Source: Amycolatopsis azurea DSM 43854 (lineage in GTDB: Bacteria > Actinomycetota > Actinomycetes > Mycobacteriales > Pseudonocardiaceae). Taken from it: a stretch of 64,000 nt of DNA. The notes beneath the pieces were generated by a model that made no database searches, was not told where the DNA came from, and saw only the letters and a program-made list of their open reading frames with translations. Every line of letters begins with the position of its first letter. Position 1 is the stretch's first letter. Of this stretch, positions 50,686 through 59,274 are shown piece after piece. The position numbers were made by a program, and so were the translations under genes. The DNA lies in assembly GCF_001995215.1 (NCBI RefSeq), contig NZ_MUXN01000037.1:1-64000 (forward strand), given 5' to 3'.

Positions 50686-51770
50686 GGCTGACGTTCGGCG
50701 GGCAGGCTTGACCCAGGCGGGCGGCCGGGTGGAATTCGTTCCCCGGTCGCCCGCTTTGTTCGTCGCCGAAGTCCGGGGATCTGGAGGCGGCGGCGATACA
50801 TAAAGGGCTGTACCGAGGTGTTCATTTTTCGGATTTCGTATCCGGTGGCGCTTCGATGGGAAGTCGTCGCAGATGTTCGCGATGTTGGCACGGTGTCAAA
50901 AGTGATCCGCTTCCGCAATGAACATGCAATTTCTTCGTGTTCGCGCCGAGGTGTGAGCGGTCGCCGACTCCGGGGTGTGAAATCGAATGACGGTACGCGG
51001 CCAAGGTCGCGCTGGGCGACGGTGGCGGTCCCGCGGAGTCGTGGGGTGGTGTGGTCGCGTTGGTGTTCACCGCGCGACGGCAGTGGTCCGCCGAGTACGA
51101 CAACGCCGAACGGCTCACCGACCTTTGTGTCAAAGCCGTCGAGCAACCCGCCGTTCGCCACGGAGGGGCTCTATTCACTCGAACGCGTCGCCCTGGACGA
51201 TCTCGACGTCGCCGGTGTCATGTCGTTCGACGAGGCGACGTTCGCCGTAGTGCCTCATGCGGCCAGGGTGCGAGGGTCGACGGCCTCGTCTGTCCACTTC
51301 GGACCATCGCCGCGGTTAACGGCGTTAGCCAAGGTGTCCCGGGCCGGTTAACCTGACGGAAACGCAGGTTTTCCACAGTGGACCATTTCTACGCTCCACC
51401 GAACGTGATGGTGCGCTGACTTTGAGTCAGAAAAGGAAAACGATCACCGTGGAAGGTCCATTGTGGACGGACAAGTCGGCCACTGCCGATGTGGGTAATT
51501 TTGCCGCACCGCGGTACGAATTCCTGATCGGCTGACCGATATTACGCCCGAAAGGGAAGTTGTGACGGTCGGACCACTGCGTCGTTGGGCCGATCCAGTA
51601 CCGCCGTTCGGGCCAATATGTCTTCCCTGTGGTCTAGATCACTCCCAGATGTGAACATGCCTCTTGCTCGCTTGGTGGTGCCCAGGTAATCATTGCTTCG
51701 ATAGTTCGAGGAACCTAAGACTATCGAAGCCTCGTTTGGGGCGAGACTTCCATTTGGGGATGGGGGAAAA
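50686..51770. other. Gene-poor, relatively AT-rich region
   Basis: About 1.1 kb without a convincing intact gene. It contains a decayed coding remnant (50991-51310) and two short palindromes: TCCAC-A-GTGGA (51372-51382) and GTCCA-TTG-TGGAC (51456-51468). The last ~350 bases, AT-rich, should hold the promoter of the flavin monooxygenase operon. Confidence 0.6.
50991..51310 (+). pseudogene. Frameshifted coding remnant, unknown family
   Basis: One frame reads RYAAKVALGDGGGPAESWGG, VVALVFTARRQWSAEY and DNAERLTDLCVKAVEQPAV like a real protein, preceded by a stop at 50988-50990; coding character then continues in the next frame (LYSLERVALDDLDVAGVM, FDEATFAVVPHAARV) from about 51170. The shift and missing start suggest a decayed gene. 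Family not recognised. Confidence 0.5.
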
Positions 51771-52973
51771 TTGTCATTGGATGAAGCTGTGCCGCGCCTG
51801 CTGGACCGCGTGCCGCCGACCGGTGAAATTCAGGAATGGTCGGCGAAGGTCGACAAGATCGCACCCATTATCGAGCAGTACAGAAATGACAACGAAGATC
51901 GCCGGGTGACCTCGGCCGACACGCTCGACGCCGTTCGCGAAGTAGGTCTGCACAGGATGTGGGTCTCCCGTGAATTCGGTGGCGGGCAGGTGAGCATCGC
52001 CACCGGCTCGGCCGTCATCCAGGCGCTGGCGCGTCTCGACGCGTCGGTGGCCTGGCAGGTCGGCGTTCAGGGCGCGATCGGCAGGCTCTCCGACTACCTT
52101 CCCGAGGAGACCTCTCGCAAGCTCTTCGCCGAGAGCGACAAGCTGGTCGTCGGAGGGGTCAACCCCTCCGGGACCGCCGAAGCCGTCGAAGGCGGTTTCC
52201 GGCTCAACGGGAAATGGTCTTTCGCCAGCGGTTCGGCGCACGCCGACTGGCTGGTGTGCGCGGCCCGCGTCACCGACGACGGGGAGCCGCGGCGTGGCGA
52301 AGCCGGTCCGGTCATCCGGATGCTGTTCCTGCCGCGCTCCAGTGTCACGTTCGTCGACGACTGGCACACGCTCGGCCTGCGGGGCACCGGAAGTGTCAGT
52401 TACCTGGTCGACAACGTCTTCGTCGGCGAGGACCACACGGTGGACGGAGCCGCGATGCACGCGCCGCCGCTTCCGCGTGGTTCCCGCGCCTACGGGATCA
52501 GCTACTACGACTTCGGGCCGTTCACGTCCTCGTCCACCGCGTTGGGAATCGCCCAGGACGCGTTGCACACGTTCAAGGACATCGCGCTCCGCAAGACGCC
52601 GACGGGCGGATCGGGCACCCTGGCGGGCAGTCACGTGGTCCAGGACAAGCTGGCCAGGATGGAAATGGCCGTGCACAGCAGTCGCCTCGTCCTGGCGCAC
52701 GCGGCCCAGCAGGCGACCGAACACGGCGCGGACGGCGGTGACGAGCTGACCTCGCTGATCCGGCTGACGGTGGCGACGGTCGCCGAGAACGCGTGCCAGG
52801 TCGTCGACACCGCCCATCAGTACGCGGGCACGAGCTCGCTGTACACGACGAGCAGGCTCGAGCGGAATCTCCGGGACGTGCGTTCCGCGGTCAAACACAT
52901 CACGCTGTCGCATTCGCATTTCGAGATGGTGGGCCAGTACCTGCTGACCGGGAAATTGCTCATGCGCCGCTGA
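51771..52973 (+). CDS. Acyl-CoA-dehydrogenase-fold flavin monooxygenase (group D)
   Basis: 400 aa. The ACAD fold is clear (VSREFGGGQVSIATGSAVIQ, GKWSFASGSAHADWLVCAA, and the C-terminal LERNLRDVRSAVKHI), but the ACAD catalytic Glu context is absent, and the C-terminal pattern matches HsaA-type hydroxylases and sugar N-oxygenases, which need reduced flavin from a reductase. A flavin reductase gene lies in the same run (55682). TTG 51771 is proposed because GGGGGAAAA is just upstream and no ATG fits; start uncertain by a few codons. Confidence 0.82.
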   Translation: MSLDEAVPRLLDRVPPTGEIQEWSAKVDKIAPIIEQYRNDNEDRRVTSADTLDAVREVGLHRMWVSREFGGGQVSIATGSAVIQALARLDASVAWQVGVQGAIGRLSDYLPEETSRKLFAESDKLVVGGVNPSGTAEAVEGGFRLNGKWSFASGSAHADWLVCAARVTDDGEPRRGEAGPVIRMLFLPRSSVTFVDDWHTLGLRGTGSVSYLVDNVFVGEDHTVDGAAMHAPPLPRGSRAYGISYYDFGPFTSSSTALGIAQDALHTFKDIALRKTPTGGSGTLAGSHVVQDKLARMEMAVHSSRLVLAHAAQQATEHGADGGDELTSLIRLTVATVAENACQVVDTAHQYAGTSSLYTTSRLERNLRDVRSAVKHITLSHSHFEMVGQYLLTGKLLMRR

Positions 52974-53026
52974 GGTGCCTTTTTCCGCGCTCGCTCGTTT
53001 TTTCTTTTACTTTTCTGAGGGGATTG

Positions 53027-54148
53027 ATGATGACTACCTCCGTGTCCACGACCACGGGCCGTCCGGGCATTCCGCTTCCGGCCACCATGAAGGCATTCCA
53101 CCTGACCGCGCCGAGGAAGACGGAATTGGCGACGGTGCCCGTTCCGGCGACTCCCGAGGACGGCCTGCTGCTCAAGACGCGCTGCGTCTCGATCTGCTCG
53201 ACGGACATTTCGGTGTTCGAGGGACACCTGTTCCCGCCGCAGTACCCCGTCGTCCTCGGCCACGAGTACCTCGGCGAGGTCGTCGAGATCGGCTCGGACT
53301 TCGACAACGACAGCGCCGGCCTGGAGGTCGGCGACCGGGTCGTCTACTGGGGACAGACGGACTTCGAGGGGCTGGCCGAGTACCGGTCGGTCCGGCCGAT
53401 CTTCTCCGGGCAGGTCAAACGCGACGTCTTCTGGACCGACCGGAACTTCCTCGACGACCGCCGTGCGGCAGCGGTGAAGATCCCGGCCGAGATGAGCGAT
53501 CTGGAGTGCTCTTTCATCGAGCCGACCACGGGTGCGCTGCGGTCCATCCTGAGCAACCCGCCCCACATCGGGGACAAGGTGCTGATCCTCGGCACCGGGC
53601 CGATCGGGGTCATCGCCGGCCGGATCATCAAGCGGCTCTTCGCCCCCAATTCGGTGGTGTCGGTGGACCTCAACCCGAACCGGAACGAGTACGCCGCGCA
53701 GAACTTCTCCGACCACGCGTACCTGCCGGACGAGCTGAACGCGGCGGTCAACGAGGGCACTTTCGACTACGTCTTCGACACGCTGCCCACCATCAAGAAC
53801 GTCGACGAAGAGCGTGACCCGCGCCGGATGGCGATGCGCAAGCTCAAGCCGCGCGGTCGCTACGTGCTCTACGGCGCGTCGCAGGAGATGCAGAAGTTCG
53901 ACACGTGGCTGATGCTCGCCAAGGGCATCAACATCATGTCGGCGCCGTTCGACGTGTCCAGTTTCCCCATGCACCACAGCGCCAACGTCATCTACTCCGC
54001 GATGCAGATCCTGATGAGCGGTGTCGTCGACGGTTCGAGCCTGCTGTCGTCGGTCTGCATGTTCGACGACTACGACCGGCTGGTGTCCATTTTCGAGAAC
54101 TACCGCAGCACCACCGACCTGAAGACCATCGTGGACTTCAGGGGGTGA
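53027..54148 (+). CDS. Medium-chain zinc-type dehydrogenase
   Basis: 373 aa MDR protein. Catalytic zinc ligands Cys57 (ICSTD) and His79-Glu80 (GHEYLGE) are present, but the four-Cys structural zinc lobe is missing. Rossmann motif GTGPIGVIAG. Resembles threonine/sorbitol-type and aminocyclitol dehydrogenases, so a polyol or sugar-like substrate is plausible. GAGGGG precedes ATG 53027. The 53-base gap after the monooxygenase gene is T-rich. Confidence 0.82.
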   Translation: MMTTSVSTTTGRPGIPLPATMKAFHLTAPRKTELATVPVPATPEDGLLLKTRCVSICSTDISVFEGHLFPPQYPVVLGHEYLGEVVEIGSDFDNDSAGLEVGDRVVYWGQTDFEGLAEYRSVRPIFSGQVKRDVFWTDRNFLDDRRAAAVKIPAEMSDLECSFIEPTTGALRSILSNPPHIGDKVLILGTGPIGVIAGRIIKRLFAPNSVVSVDLNPNRNEYAAQNFSDHAYLPDELNAAVNEGTFDYVFDTLPTIKNVDEERDPRRMAMRKLKPRGRYVLYGASQEMQKFDTWLMLAKGINIMSAPFDVSSFPMHHSANVIYSAMQILMSGVVDGSSLLSSVCMFDDYDRLVSIFENYRSTTDLKTIVDFRG

Positions 54149-54224
54149 TCTCCCCGGGTGGGGGACAGCGGCGTCCCCCTCCCGGCGGTTCTGCTTCCTT
54201 GGTCGCTCTCACCTGGAGAGGTTC

Positions 54225-55658
54225 ATGACCGATCGTTCGGAATTCGTGGTCGTCGCCAACCGTTTGCCGGCGAGCGTGCACCGCACCGGGACCGGGGCCG
54301 AGGTCTGGCGCCGCAGCCCCAGAGGTCTGGTCAACGCGCTGGAGCCGTTGCTGCGCAAGCGGAGTGGCACCTGGGTCGGCTGGCCGGGGACCTCGGGCAC
54401 GGTGACCCCGCCCGAATCCCTCGGCAGGATCCGGTTCTCGCCCGTCTCACTCGACGAACACGCTGTCGCCTCGTTCTACGAAGGATTCTCCAATTCCACG
54501 TTGTGGCCGCTGTACCACGACGTCGTGATGCCGCCCGCTTATCGGCGAAGCTGGTGGGACAGCTACGTAGAGGTCAACCGGCGCTTCGCCGAAGCCGCCG
54601 CGGAGGTCAGCGCGCCCGGTGCCACCGTGTGGATCCACGACTACCAGCTGCAGCTGGCCCCGGCGATGGTGCGCGAACTGCGCCCCGACGTCCGCATCGG
54701 CTTCTTCCTGCACATCCCGTTTCCGCCGGTCGAGTTGTTCATGCGTCTGCCCTGGCGGACCGAGATCGTGCGCGGGCTGCTGGGGGCCGACCTGATCGGT
54801 TTCCAGCGTCCGGGCGGGGCCCAGAACTTCCTCTGGCTCAGCCGCACGCTGACCGGGGCGGCGCAGGTGCCGAAACAGGTCGGCGCGGGACCGTTGGGCG
54901 GCGCGATCGACCTCGGCCACCGGTCGGTGTCGGTCGGCTCGTTCCCGATCTCCGTCGACGCGGGCACCTGGGACACCCTGTCCAGGGATCCGCGAGTGCG
55001 AGACCGTGCGGAGCAGATCCGCGCCACGCTCGGGAATCCGCGGCGGGTGCTGCTGGGAGTGGATCGCCTCGACTACACCAAGGGCATCGACGTCCGTCTC
55101 CACGCGCTGGGGGAGTTGCTCCGGGAAGGGCGGCTCAACGCCCGGGACACCGTGATGGTGCAGATCGCCATTCCCAGCCGCGAGCGGGTCGAGCACTACC
55201 GCCTGATGCGCCGCGCGGTGGAGCGCGAGGTGGGCAGGCTCAACGGCGAATTCGGCGCGGTGGGCCATCCGGCCGTGCACTACCTGCATTCCTCGATCGA
55301 CCAGCGCGAGCTGGCGGCGTTCTACCGCGCCGCCGACGTGGCCGTGGTGACTCCGCTCCGGGACGGCATGAACCTGGTGTGCAAGGAGTACGTCGCCAGC
55401 CGCCACGACCTGACCGGCGCGCTGGTGCTGAGCGAATTCGCCGGCGCCGCCGGGGAACTCACGGATTCGTTCCTGGTCAATCCGTACCACGTCGAAGAGG
55501 TCAAACAGGCGATCATGCAGGCCGTGACCCTGCCCGAGGCCGACACGCGGAGCCGGATGCGACGGCTGCGGGACCACGTGCTCGACCACGACATCGACCA
55601 TTGGGCCACGTCGTTCCTCGACGAACTCGCGACCGAGCACGTCAAGGTCGCGACCTAG
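54225..55658 (+). CDS. otsA: GT20 glycosyltransferase (trehalose-6-phosphate synthase type)
   Basis: 477 aa, normal OtsA length. Residues matching E. coli OtsA are kept: Asp139, His163, Arg281, Lys286 (VDRLDYTKGI), Asp380 and Glu388 (RDGMNLVCKEYV). The GG loop reads SPRGLV: the first Gly is Arg33. In OtsA this loop contacts the donor phosphates, so donor handling may differ. It is not VldE-like. No OtsB phosphatase is adjacent. GAGAGG before the ATG. Confidence 0.85.
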   Translation: MTDRSEFVVVANRLPASVHRTGTGAEVWRRSPRGLVNALEPLLRKRSGTWVGWPGTSGTVTPPESLGRIRFSPVSLDEHAVASFYEGFSNSTLWPLYHDVVMPPAYRRSWWDSYVEVNRRFAEAAAEVSAPGATVWIHDYQLQLAPAMVRELRPDVRIGFFLHIPFPPVELFMRLPWRTEIVRGLLGADLIGFQRPGGAQNFLWLSRTLTGAAQVPKQVGAGPLGGAIDLGHRSVSVGSFPISVDAGTWDTLSRDPRVRDRAEQIRATLGNPRRVLLGVDRLDYTKGIDVRLHALGELLREGRLNARDTVMVQIAIPSRERVEHYRLMRRAVEREVGRLNGEFGAVGHPAVHYLHSSIDQRELAAFYRAADVAVVTPLRDGMNLVCKEYVASRHDLTGALVLSEFAGAAGELTDSFLVNPYHVEEVKQAIMQAVTLPEADTRSRMRRLRDHVLDHDIDHWATSFLDELATEHVKVAT

Positions 55659-55681
55659 GCCGAACAACAACTGGGGGAAAG

Positions 55682-56161
55682 ATGCCTGTTCTCGCGGAAG
55701 ACTTCACCCGCGCCATGACCCGCGTTCCCGGCCCGGTCACCGTGGTCACCACGGCCGACGAGTCGGGGCGGCGCTGGGGCTTCACCGGAACCTCGTTCAG
55801 TTCCCTGTCGCTGGACCCGCCGCTCGTCCTGGTGTGCCTTGGCAAGAAGGCCAGCACCCATCACGCGTTCACGACGGCGTCCAGGTTCCTGATCAATGTG
55901 CTCGGCCGGTCCCAGGAAGGTGTGGCTTCGCGCTTCGCGACCTCGGGCGTCGATCGCTTCGGCGCCGGCGACGCGGTCCCCGTCGAGCACGGGCTGCCCG
56001 GATTGCCGCAGGCGGTGGCCCGGTTGTCGTGCTCCACTCATTCCATTCAGGACGGTGGGGATCACAGCATCCTCATCGGCCTCGTGGAGGCCGTGCACGT
56101 GGGCGACGGTGATCCCCTGGTGTACGTCGACCGGTCGTTCACCCGGCCGGAGCCTCGGTGA
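55682..56161 (+). CDS. Flavin reductase (FMN/FAD:NAD(P)H type)
   Basis: 159 aa with the flavin-reductase core: MTRVPGPVTVVTT, GTSFSSLSLDPPLVLVCL and GDHSILIGLVEAV. Supplies free reduced flavin to group D monooxygenases such as the one at 51771. GGGGGAAAG before the ATG. Overlaps the next gene by four bases. Confidence 0.9.
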   Translation: MPVLAEDFTRAMTRVPGPVTVVTTADESGRRWGFTGTSFSSLSLDPPLVLVCLGKKASTHHAFTTASRFLINVLGRSQEGVASRFATSGVDRFGAGDAVPVEHGLPGLPQAVARLSCSTHSIQDGGDHSILIGLVEAVHVGDGDPLVYVDRSFTRPEPR

Positions 56162-57036
56162 CGCCGGTGCGGGTCGCGATCCTCGGGACCGCGCACCCGC
56201 ACCTGGCGGACCACCGGGAGGCGATCCGGCGCGATCCCCGCGCAGTCGCGGCCCCGGGGCTCGACCACGCCGACGCCGTCATCATCGACTCGGTGACCGC
56301 GGATCATCCGCGGCTGCTGCGGGCGGCGATCGAAGCGGGAAAACCCACGTTGGTGGAAAAGCCTCTCGCCGCGACGGTCCCGGAAACCGCCGAACTCACA
56401 GCCCTGATCGACGCGGCCGCGGTCCCGGTGACCACGGCCATGTTCCTCCGGTGCGCACCCGCCTTACGCGGGCTGCGCACCTTTTTGTCGGAAGAACCCG
56501 GCGGTCCGGTGACATCGGTGCGGGCCCGCTTCTCGCATCCGGGTCTGCTCGACGGCTGGTTCCGCGGACCGACCGCGTGGATGCTGGACCCCCGCCAGGG
56601 CGGCATCGGCGGCTTCGCCGACCTCGGGATCCATTTGCTCGACCTGTTGCTGTGGCTACGCCCGGGCGCGAGCCTTCGTGCCGTCTCGGCCGTGAAGGAA
56701 CACGCTCCGGGAATCGCCATGGACGTCGGCGGAACGGCGCGTCTGGAATGGGACGGTGTGCCGGTGACGCTCCACTGTGGATGGAGGTCGCGTCCCGGCG
56801 GCTTCGACGTCCGCGTCGACTGCGCCCGAGGATCGTGCACGGTGAGCGGTGGGCGGCTCATGATCGTCACCGGTACCGGGCACCGGGCGGAGAACCATCC
56901 GCCACCGGACGCGGCCGCCGTCGTCCCCGCCTGGCTGGACCGGCTCCACGGCGTCGCGAGCTGGGAACCGCCCACCAGCGGCGACATCGCCCGGTGCGCG
57001 CGGCTGCTCCAGGAGATCGACGACGCGGCGGGCTGA
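56158..57036 (+). CDS. Gfo/Idh/MocA oxidoreductase with shortened Rossmann part
   Basis: 292 aa, shorter than the usual ~340. EKPLA (residues ~68-72) and GGFADLGIHLLDLLLWL are intact. The cofactor loop reads GTAHPH and only ~25 residues separate it from the VIIDS strand, so the second beta-alpha unit, which normally holds the ribose-binding acid, appears missing. GTG overlaps the reductase stop. It may act on a sugar or cyclitol. Confidence 0.8.
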   Translation: MTPVRVAILGTAHPHLADHREAIRRDPRAVAAPGLDHADAVIIDSVTADHPRLLRAAIEAGKPTLVEKPLAATVPETAELTALIDAAAVPVTTAMFLRCAPALRGLRTFLSEEPGGPVTSVRARFSHPGLLDGWFRGPTAWMLDPRQGGIGGFADLGIHLLDLLLWLRPGASLRAVSAVKEHAPGIAMDVGGTARLEWDGVPVTLHCGWRSRPGGFDVRVDCARGSCTVSGGRLMIVTGTGHRAENHPPPDAAAVVPAWLDRLHGVASWEPPTSGDIARCARLLQEIDDAAG

Positions 57037-57045
57037 AGGGGGGTT

Positions 57046-57091
57046 GGGGTCGCGGCGGGCCGACCGCTCCGATCCGGCCCGCCGCGACCCC
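57046..57091. terminator. Bidirectional hairpin terminator
   Basis: Perfect 17-base arms (57046-57062 and 57075-57091, core GTCGCGGCGGGCCG) around a 12-base loop, between the convergent Gfo/Idh and MFS genes. Confidence 0.8.
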
Positions 57092-57098
57092 CGAGCGG

Positions 57099-58568
57099 CT
57101 ACGGGACTCGCGCGGTCGCGGGCTCGCTCTCGCCGGCCTTCTGGTCGTCCCCGGGGACGGGCGACTCGGAAGTCCTGGGGTGGACGAGAGTGATCAGCAA
57201 TCCCAGCAGCATTCCCGCGGCCGCGAGCAGAACGGCGAGGAATCCGCCGTCGGCCGAGGCGATCCGCGCTTCTTCACCGGTGAGTCCGGTGGTTCCGGCG
57301 TTGGCGACGGCGATCAGGATGGCGAGGCCGATCGCGTAACCCAGGTTCAGCGTCGTGGTGGCCATACCGTTGGCGACGCCCTGTTCCTCCGGCGCCACGC
57401 CGGACGACGCGGCGATGAACATGGCCGTCCACACGAGACCCTGACCCACGCCGGAGATGATCAGGCCGGGCACCGCGACCAGATAGGAACTGTTCGCGTC
57501 GAAGCCGATGGCCAGCGCCGCGGTGCCGACGATGCCGATACCGAAGCCGATCCACAACGTCGGGCGGACCCCCAGCCGGGTCGCGATCTTGCCGCCGAGC
57601 TGGGTGCCGGTCGCGATGGCCAGCGACGGGACCAGGAACGCGAGCCCGGTTTCCAGCGCGGAGAACCGGTGGACGCCCTGGAACAGGGTCGTCAGGAAGT
57701 ACGGCAACGCGCCGAAGGTCCCCATGTAGATGAAGGTGACCGTGATACCCACGAGGAGACTGCGGTTGCTGAACAGCCGCAACGGCATCAGCGGGTCCGA
57801 ACTGCGCGCCTCGATGACGGCGAAGGCGATCAGCAGGAGGACCGCCAGAGCGGCCGCGACGAGGATGCCGACGGAGTTCCAGCCGTCCTCGGGGCCCTGG
57901 ACCAGGACGTACACCAGCAGTGTCGCGCCGATGGTGACCGTCAGCGCACCCGGGAAGTCGAACTTGCGGGAGTCGGTCCGGCGCTCGTCACGCGGGATGA
58001 AGTACAGCGCGGCGAGGGCCACGATCCCCGCGAGCGGGACGTTGACGTAGAAGACCGCGGGCCAGCCGAATCCCTGGGTGAGGAGCCCGCCCAGCAGCGC
58101 TCCCACCGTGAGACCGCTCGCTCCCGCGCCGCCCCAGACGGCGAGTGCCTTGTTCCGCCGGGGGCCTTCTTCGAACAGGGTGTTGATCAGGGACAGCGTG
58201 GACGGCAGCAGCAGCGCGCCGCCGATCCCCTGGACGGCGCGGGCGACGATGATCATCGTCGGGCTGGTGGCGAGGCCGCCGGCGAGCGACGACAGCGCGT
58301 AGAGCGTCAACGCGATCACGAAGACCCGGCGGCGCCCGAAAAGGTCCGCCGCCCGGCCGCCGAACAGCAGGAAGCCACCGGCGAAGACCGCATAGGCGCC
58401 GACGACCCACTGCAAGGTCTGATCGGAGAAGCCCAGGTCCGCGCCGATCTCGGGCAGCGCGACGAAGACGATGTTCAGGTCGAGGGAGAAGATCAGCTGT
58501 GCCAGCGCGAGCAGCGCCAGGGTCCAGCCGAGCGAGCGGTGGCCCGCCGCTGTAGAGGGTGACGACAT
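57099..58568 (-). CDS. DHA2-type MFS exporter (14 TM)
   Basis: 489 aa with about 14 transmembrane segments, motif A GGRAADLFGRRRVFV and motif C-like GGAGASGLTVGALLGG. ATG 58568 has GGAG nine bases upstream. Such proteins export drugs or natural products. Divergent from an ArsR regulator with repeated CGTACT motifs between, and next to the putative biosynthetic run. Confidence 0.88.
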   Translation of the reverse strand: MSSPSTAAGHRSLGWTLALLALAQLIFSLDLNIVFVALPEIGADLGFSDQTLQWVVGAYAVFAGGFLLFGGRAADLFGRRRVFVIALTLYALSSLAGGLATSPTMIIVARAVQGIGGALLLPSTLSLINTLFEEGPRRNKALAVWGGAGASGLTVGALLGGLLTQGFGWPAVFYVNVPLAGIVALAALYFIPRDERRTDSRKFDFPGALTVTIGATLLVYVLVQGPEDGWNSVGILVAAALAVLLLIAFAVIEARSSDPLMPLRLFSNRSLLVGITVTFIYMGTFGALPYFLTTLFQGVHRFSALETGLAFLVPSLAIATGTQLGGKIATRLGVRPTLWIGFGIGIVGTAALAIGFDANSSYLVAVPGLIISGVGQGLVWTAMFIAASSGVAPEEQGVANGMATTTLNLGYAIGLAILIAVANAGTTGLTGEEARIASADGGFLAVLLAAAGMLLGLLITLVHPRTSESPVPGDDQKAGESEPATARVP

Positions 58569-58598
58569 GGCACGCGACTCCAAGTTCAGGTCAGCAGA

Positions 58599-58705
58599 AG
58601 TACGACTGTACGAAATTTAACGTACTATCGAGCGGAGCGGAACCCGAGTCCCGAGATCGGTTCGAGAGTTGACGTACTGTAATCGTAGGACGACCGTACG
58701 ATAGT
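58599..58705. promoter_or_regulatory. ArsR/MFS intergenic operator region
   Basis: Repeated words: AGTACG (58599) with CGTACT (58621), ACTATCG (58624) with CGATAGT (58699), and another CGTACT at 58673. TTGACG (58669-58674) may be a -35 for the ArsR gene. Likely binding area of the ArsR protein. Confidence 0.55.
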
Positions 58706-58740
58706 GCGCGTTCGGCCGCACAATCGTCTACACTCGCGGC

Positions 58741-59088
58741 ATGATTGCCCAGCACCCCGAACGTGACCAGATCCGACTGGAGAACGTGCTCGCGGCCTTG
58801 GGCAACCCCATCCGGCTCAACATCGTCCGGATCCTCGCCCAGCGCGGTGAGCAGGCCTGCGGGACAGTCGGCGCCGACCTCGACGCCACGATGTCGAAGT
58901 CGACCCTGACCCACCACTGGCGGGTACTGAGGGACTCCGGCGTGATCTGGCAGCGCCCCGCGGGACGCGAGAACCTGCTCTCGTTGCGCACCGAAGACCT
59001 CGCCGAGCGCTACCCGGGCCTGCTGGCGTCGATCCTCGGCTGCGAACAGGAGTCCGAGAAGACTTCGCTGGCCGCTTCGGCGGGCTGA
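58741..59088 (+). CDS. ArsR-family regulator
   Basis: 115 aa winged helix (LENVLAALGNPIRLNIVRILAQ, then SKSTLTHHWRVLRDSGVIWQR). No ELCV(C/G)DL metal-thiolate motif; Cys are at QACG and GCEQ, so metal sensing is not evident. Divergent from the exporter, which it likely represses until an inducer appears. Confidence 0.87.
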   Translation: MIAQHPERDQIRLENVLAALGNPIRLNIVRILAQRGEQACGTVGADLDATMSKSTLTHHWRVLRDSGVIWQRPAGRENLLSLRTEDLAERYPGLLASILGCEQESEKTSLAASAG

Positions 59089-59185
59089 GCAAAGGGCACT
59101 CGCTGCCTTGGCGCGGGTTGCGCGATCTGGTTGAGGGATGGGACGATCACGAAGTCAGCCTGTGACGAGAGGAGGTGCGGTCGAG

Positions 59186-59230
59186 ATGTTCACTCATGAG
59201 AAGCCCGCGCCTCATCGTCGGCACCGCTGA
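59186..59230 (+). CDS. Possible 14-codon small ORF
   Basis: ATG preceded by a strong SD (GAGGAGGTG, ~9 bases) encodes MFTHEKPAPHRRHR then stop. Rich in His and Arg. It could be a leader peptide of the VOC gene 45 bases downstream or the start of a decayed gene. Confidence 0.3.
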   Translation: MFTHEKPAPHRRHR

Positions 59231-59274
59231 CCTGCTGTGGCTTTGGGGCGCATTCATCCACTTTGGAGAGTGCG

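Noticed and set aside
54225..55658. VldE/ValL-like pseudo-glycosyltransferase
   Set aside because: The His, Arg, Lys, Asp and Glu residues of true OtsA are all kept; VldE-type replacements are not seen.
55896..58562. 888-aa plus-strand open frame
   Set aside because: Composition is extreme (Arg/Gly/Asp/Gln) and it crosses the Gfo/Idh gene, a terminator and the antisense of the MFS gene. A shadow.
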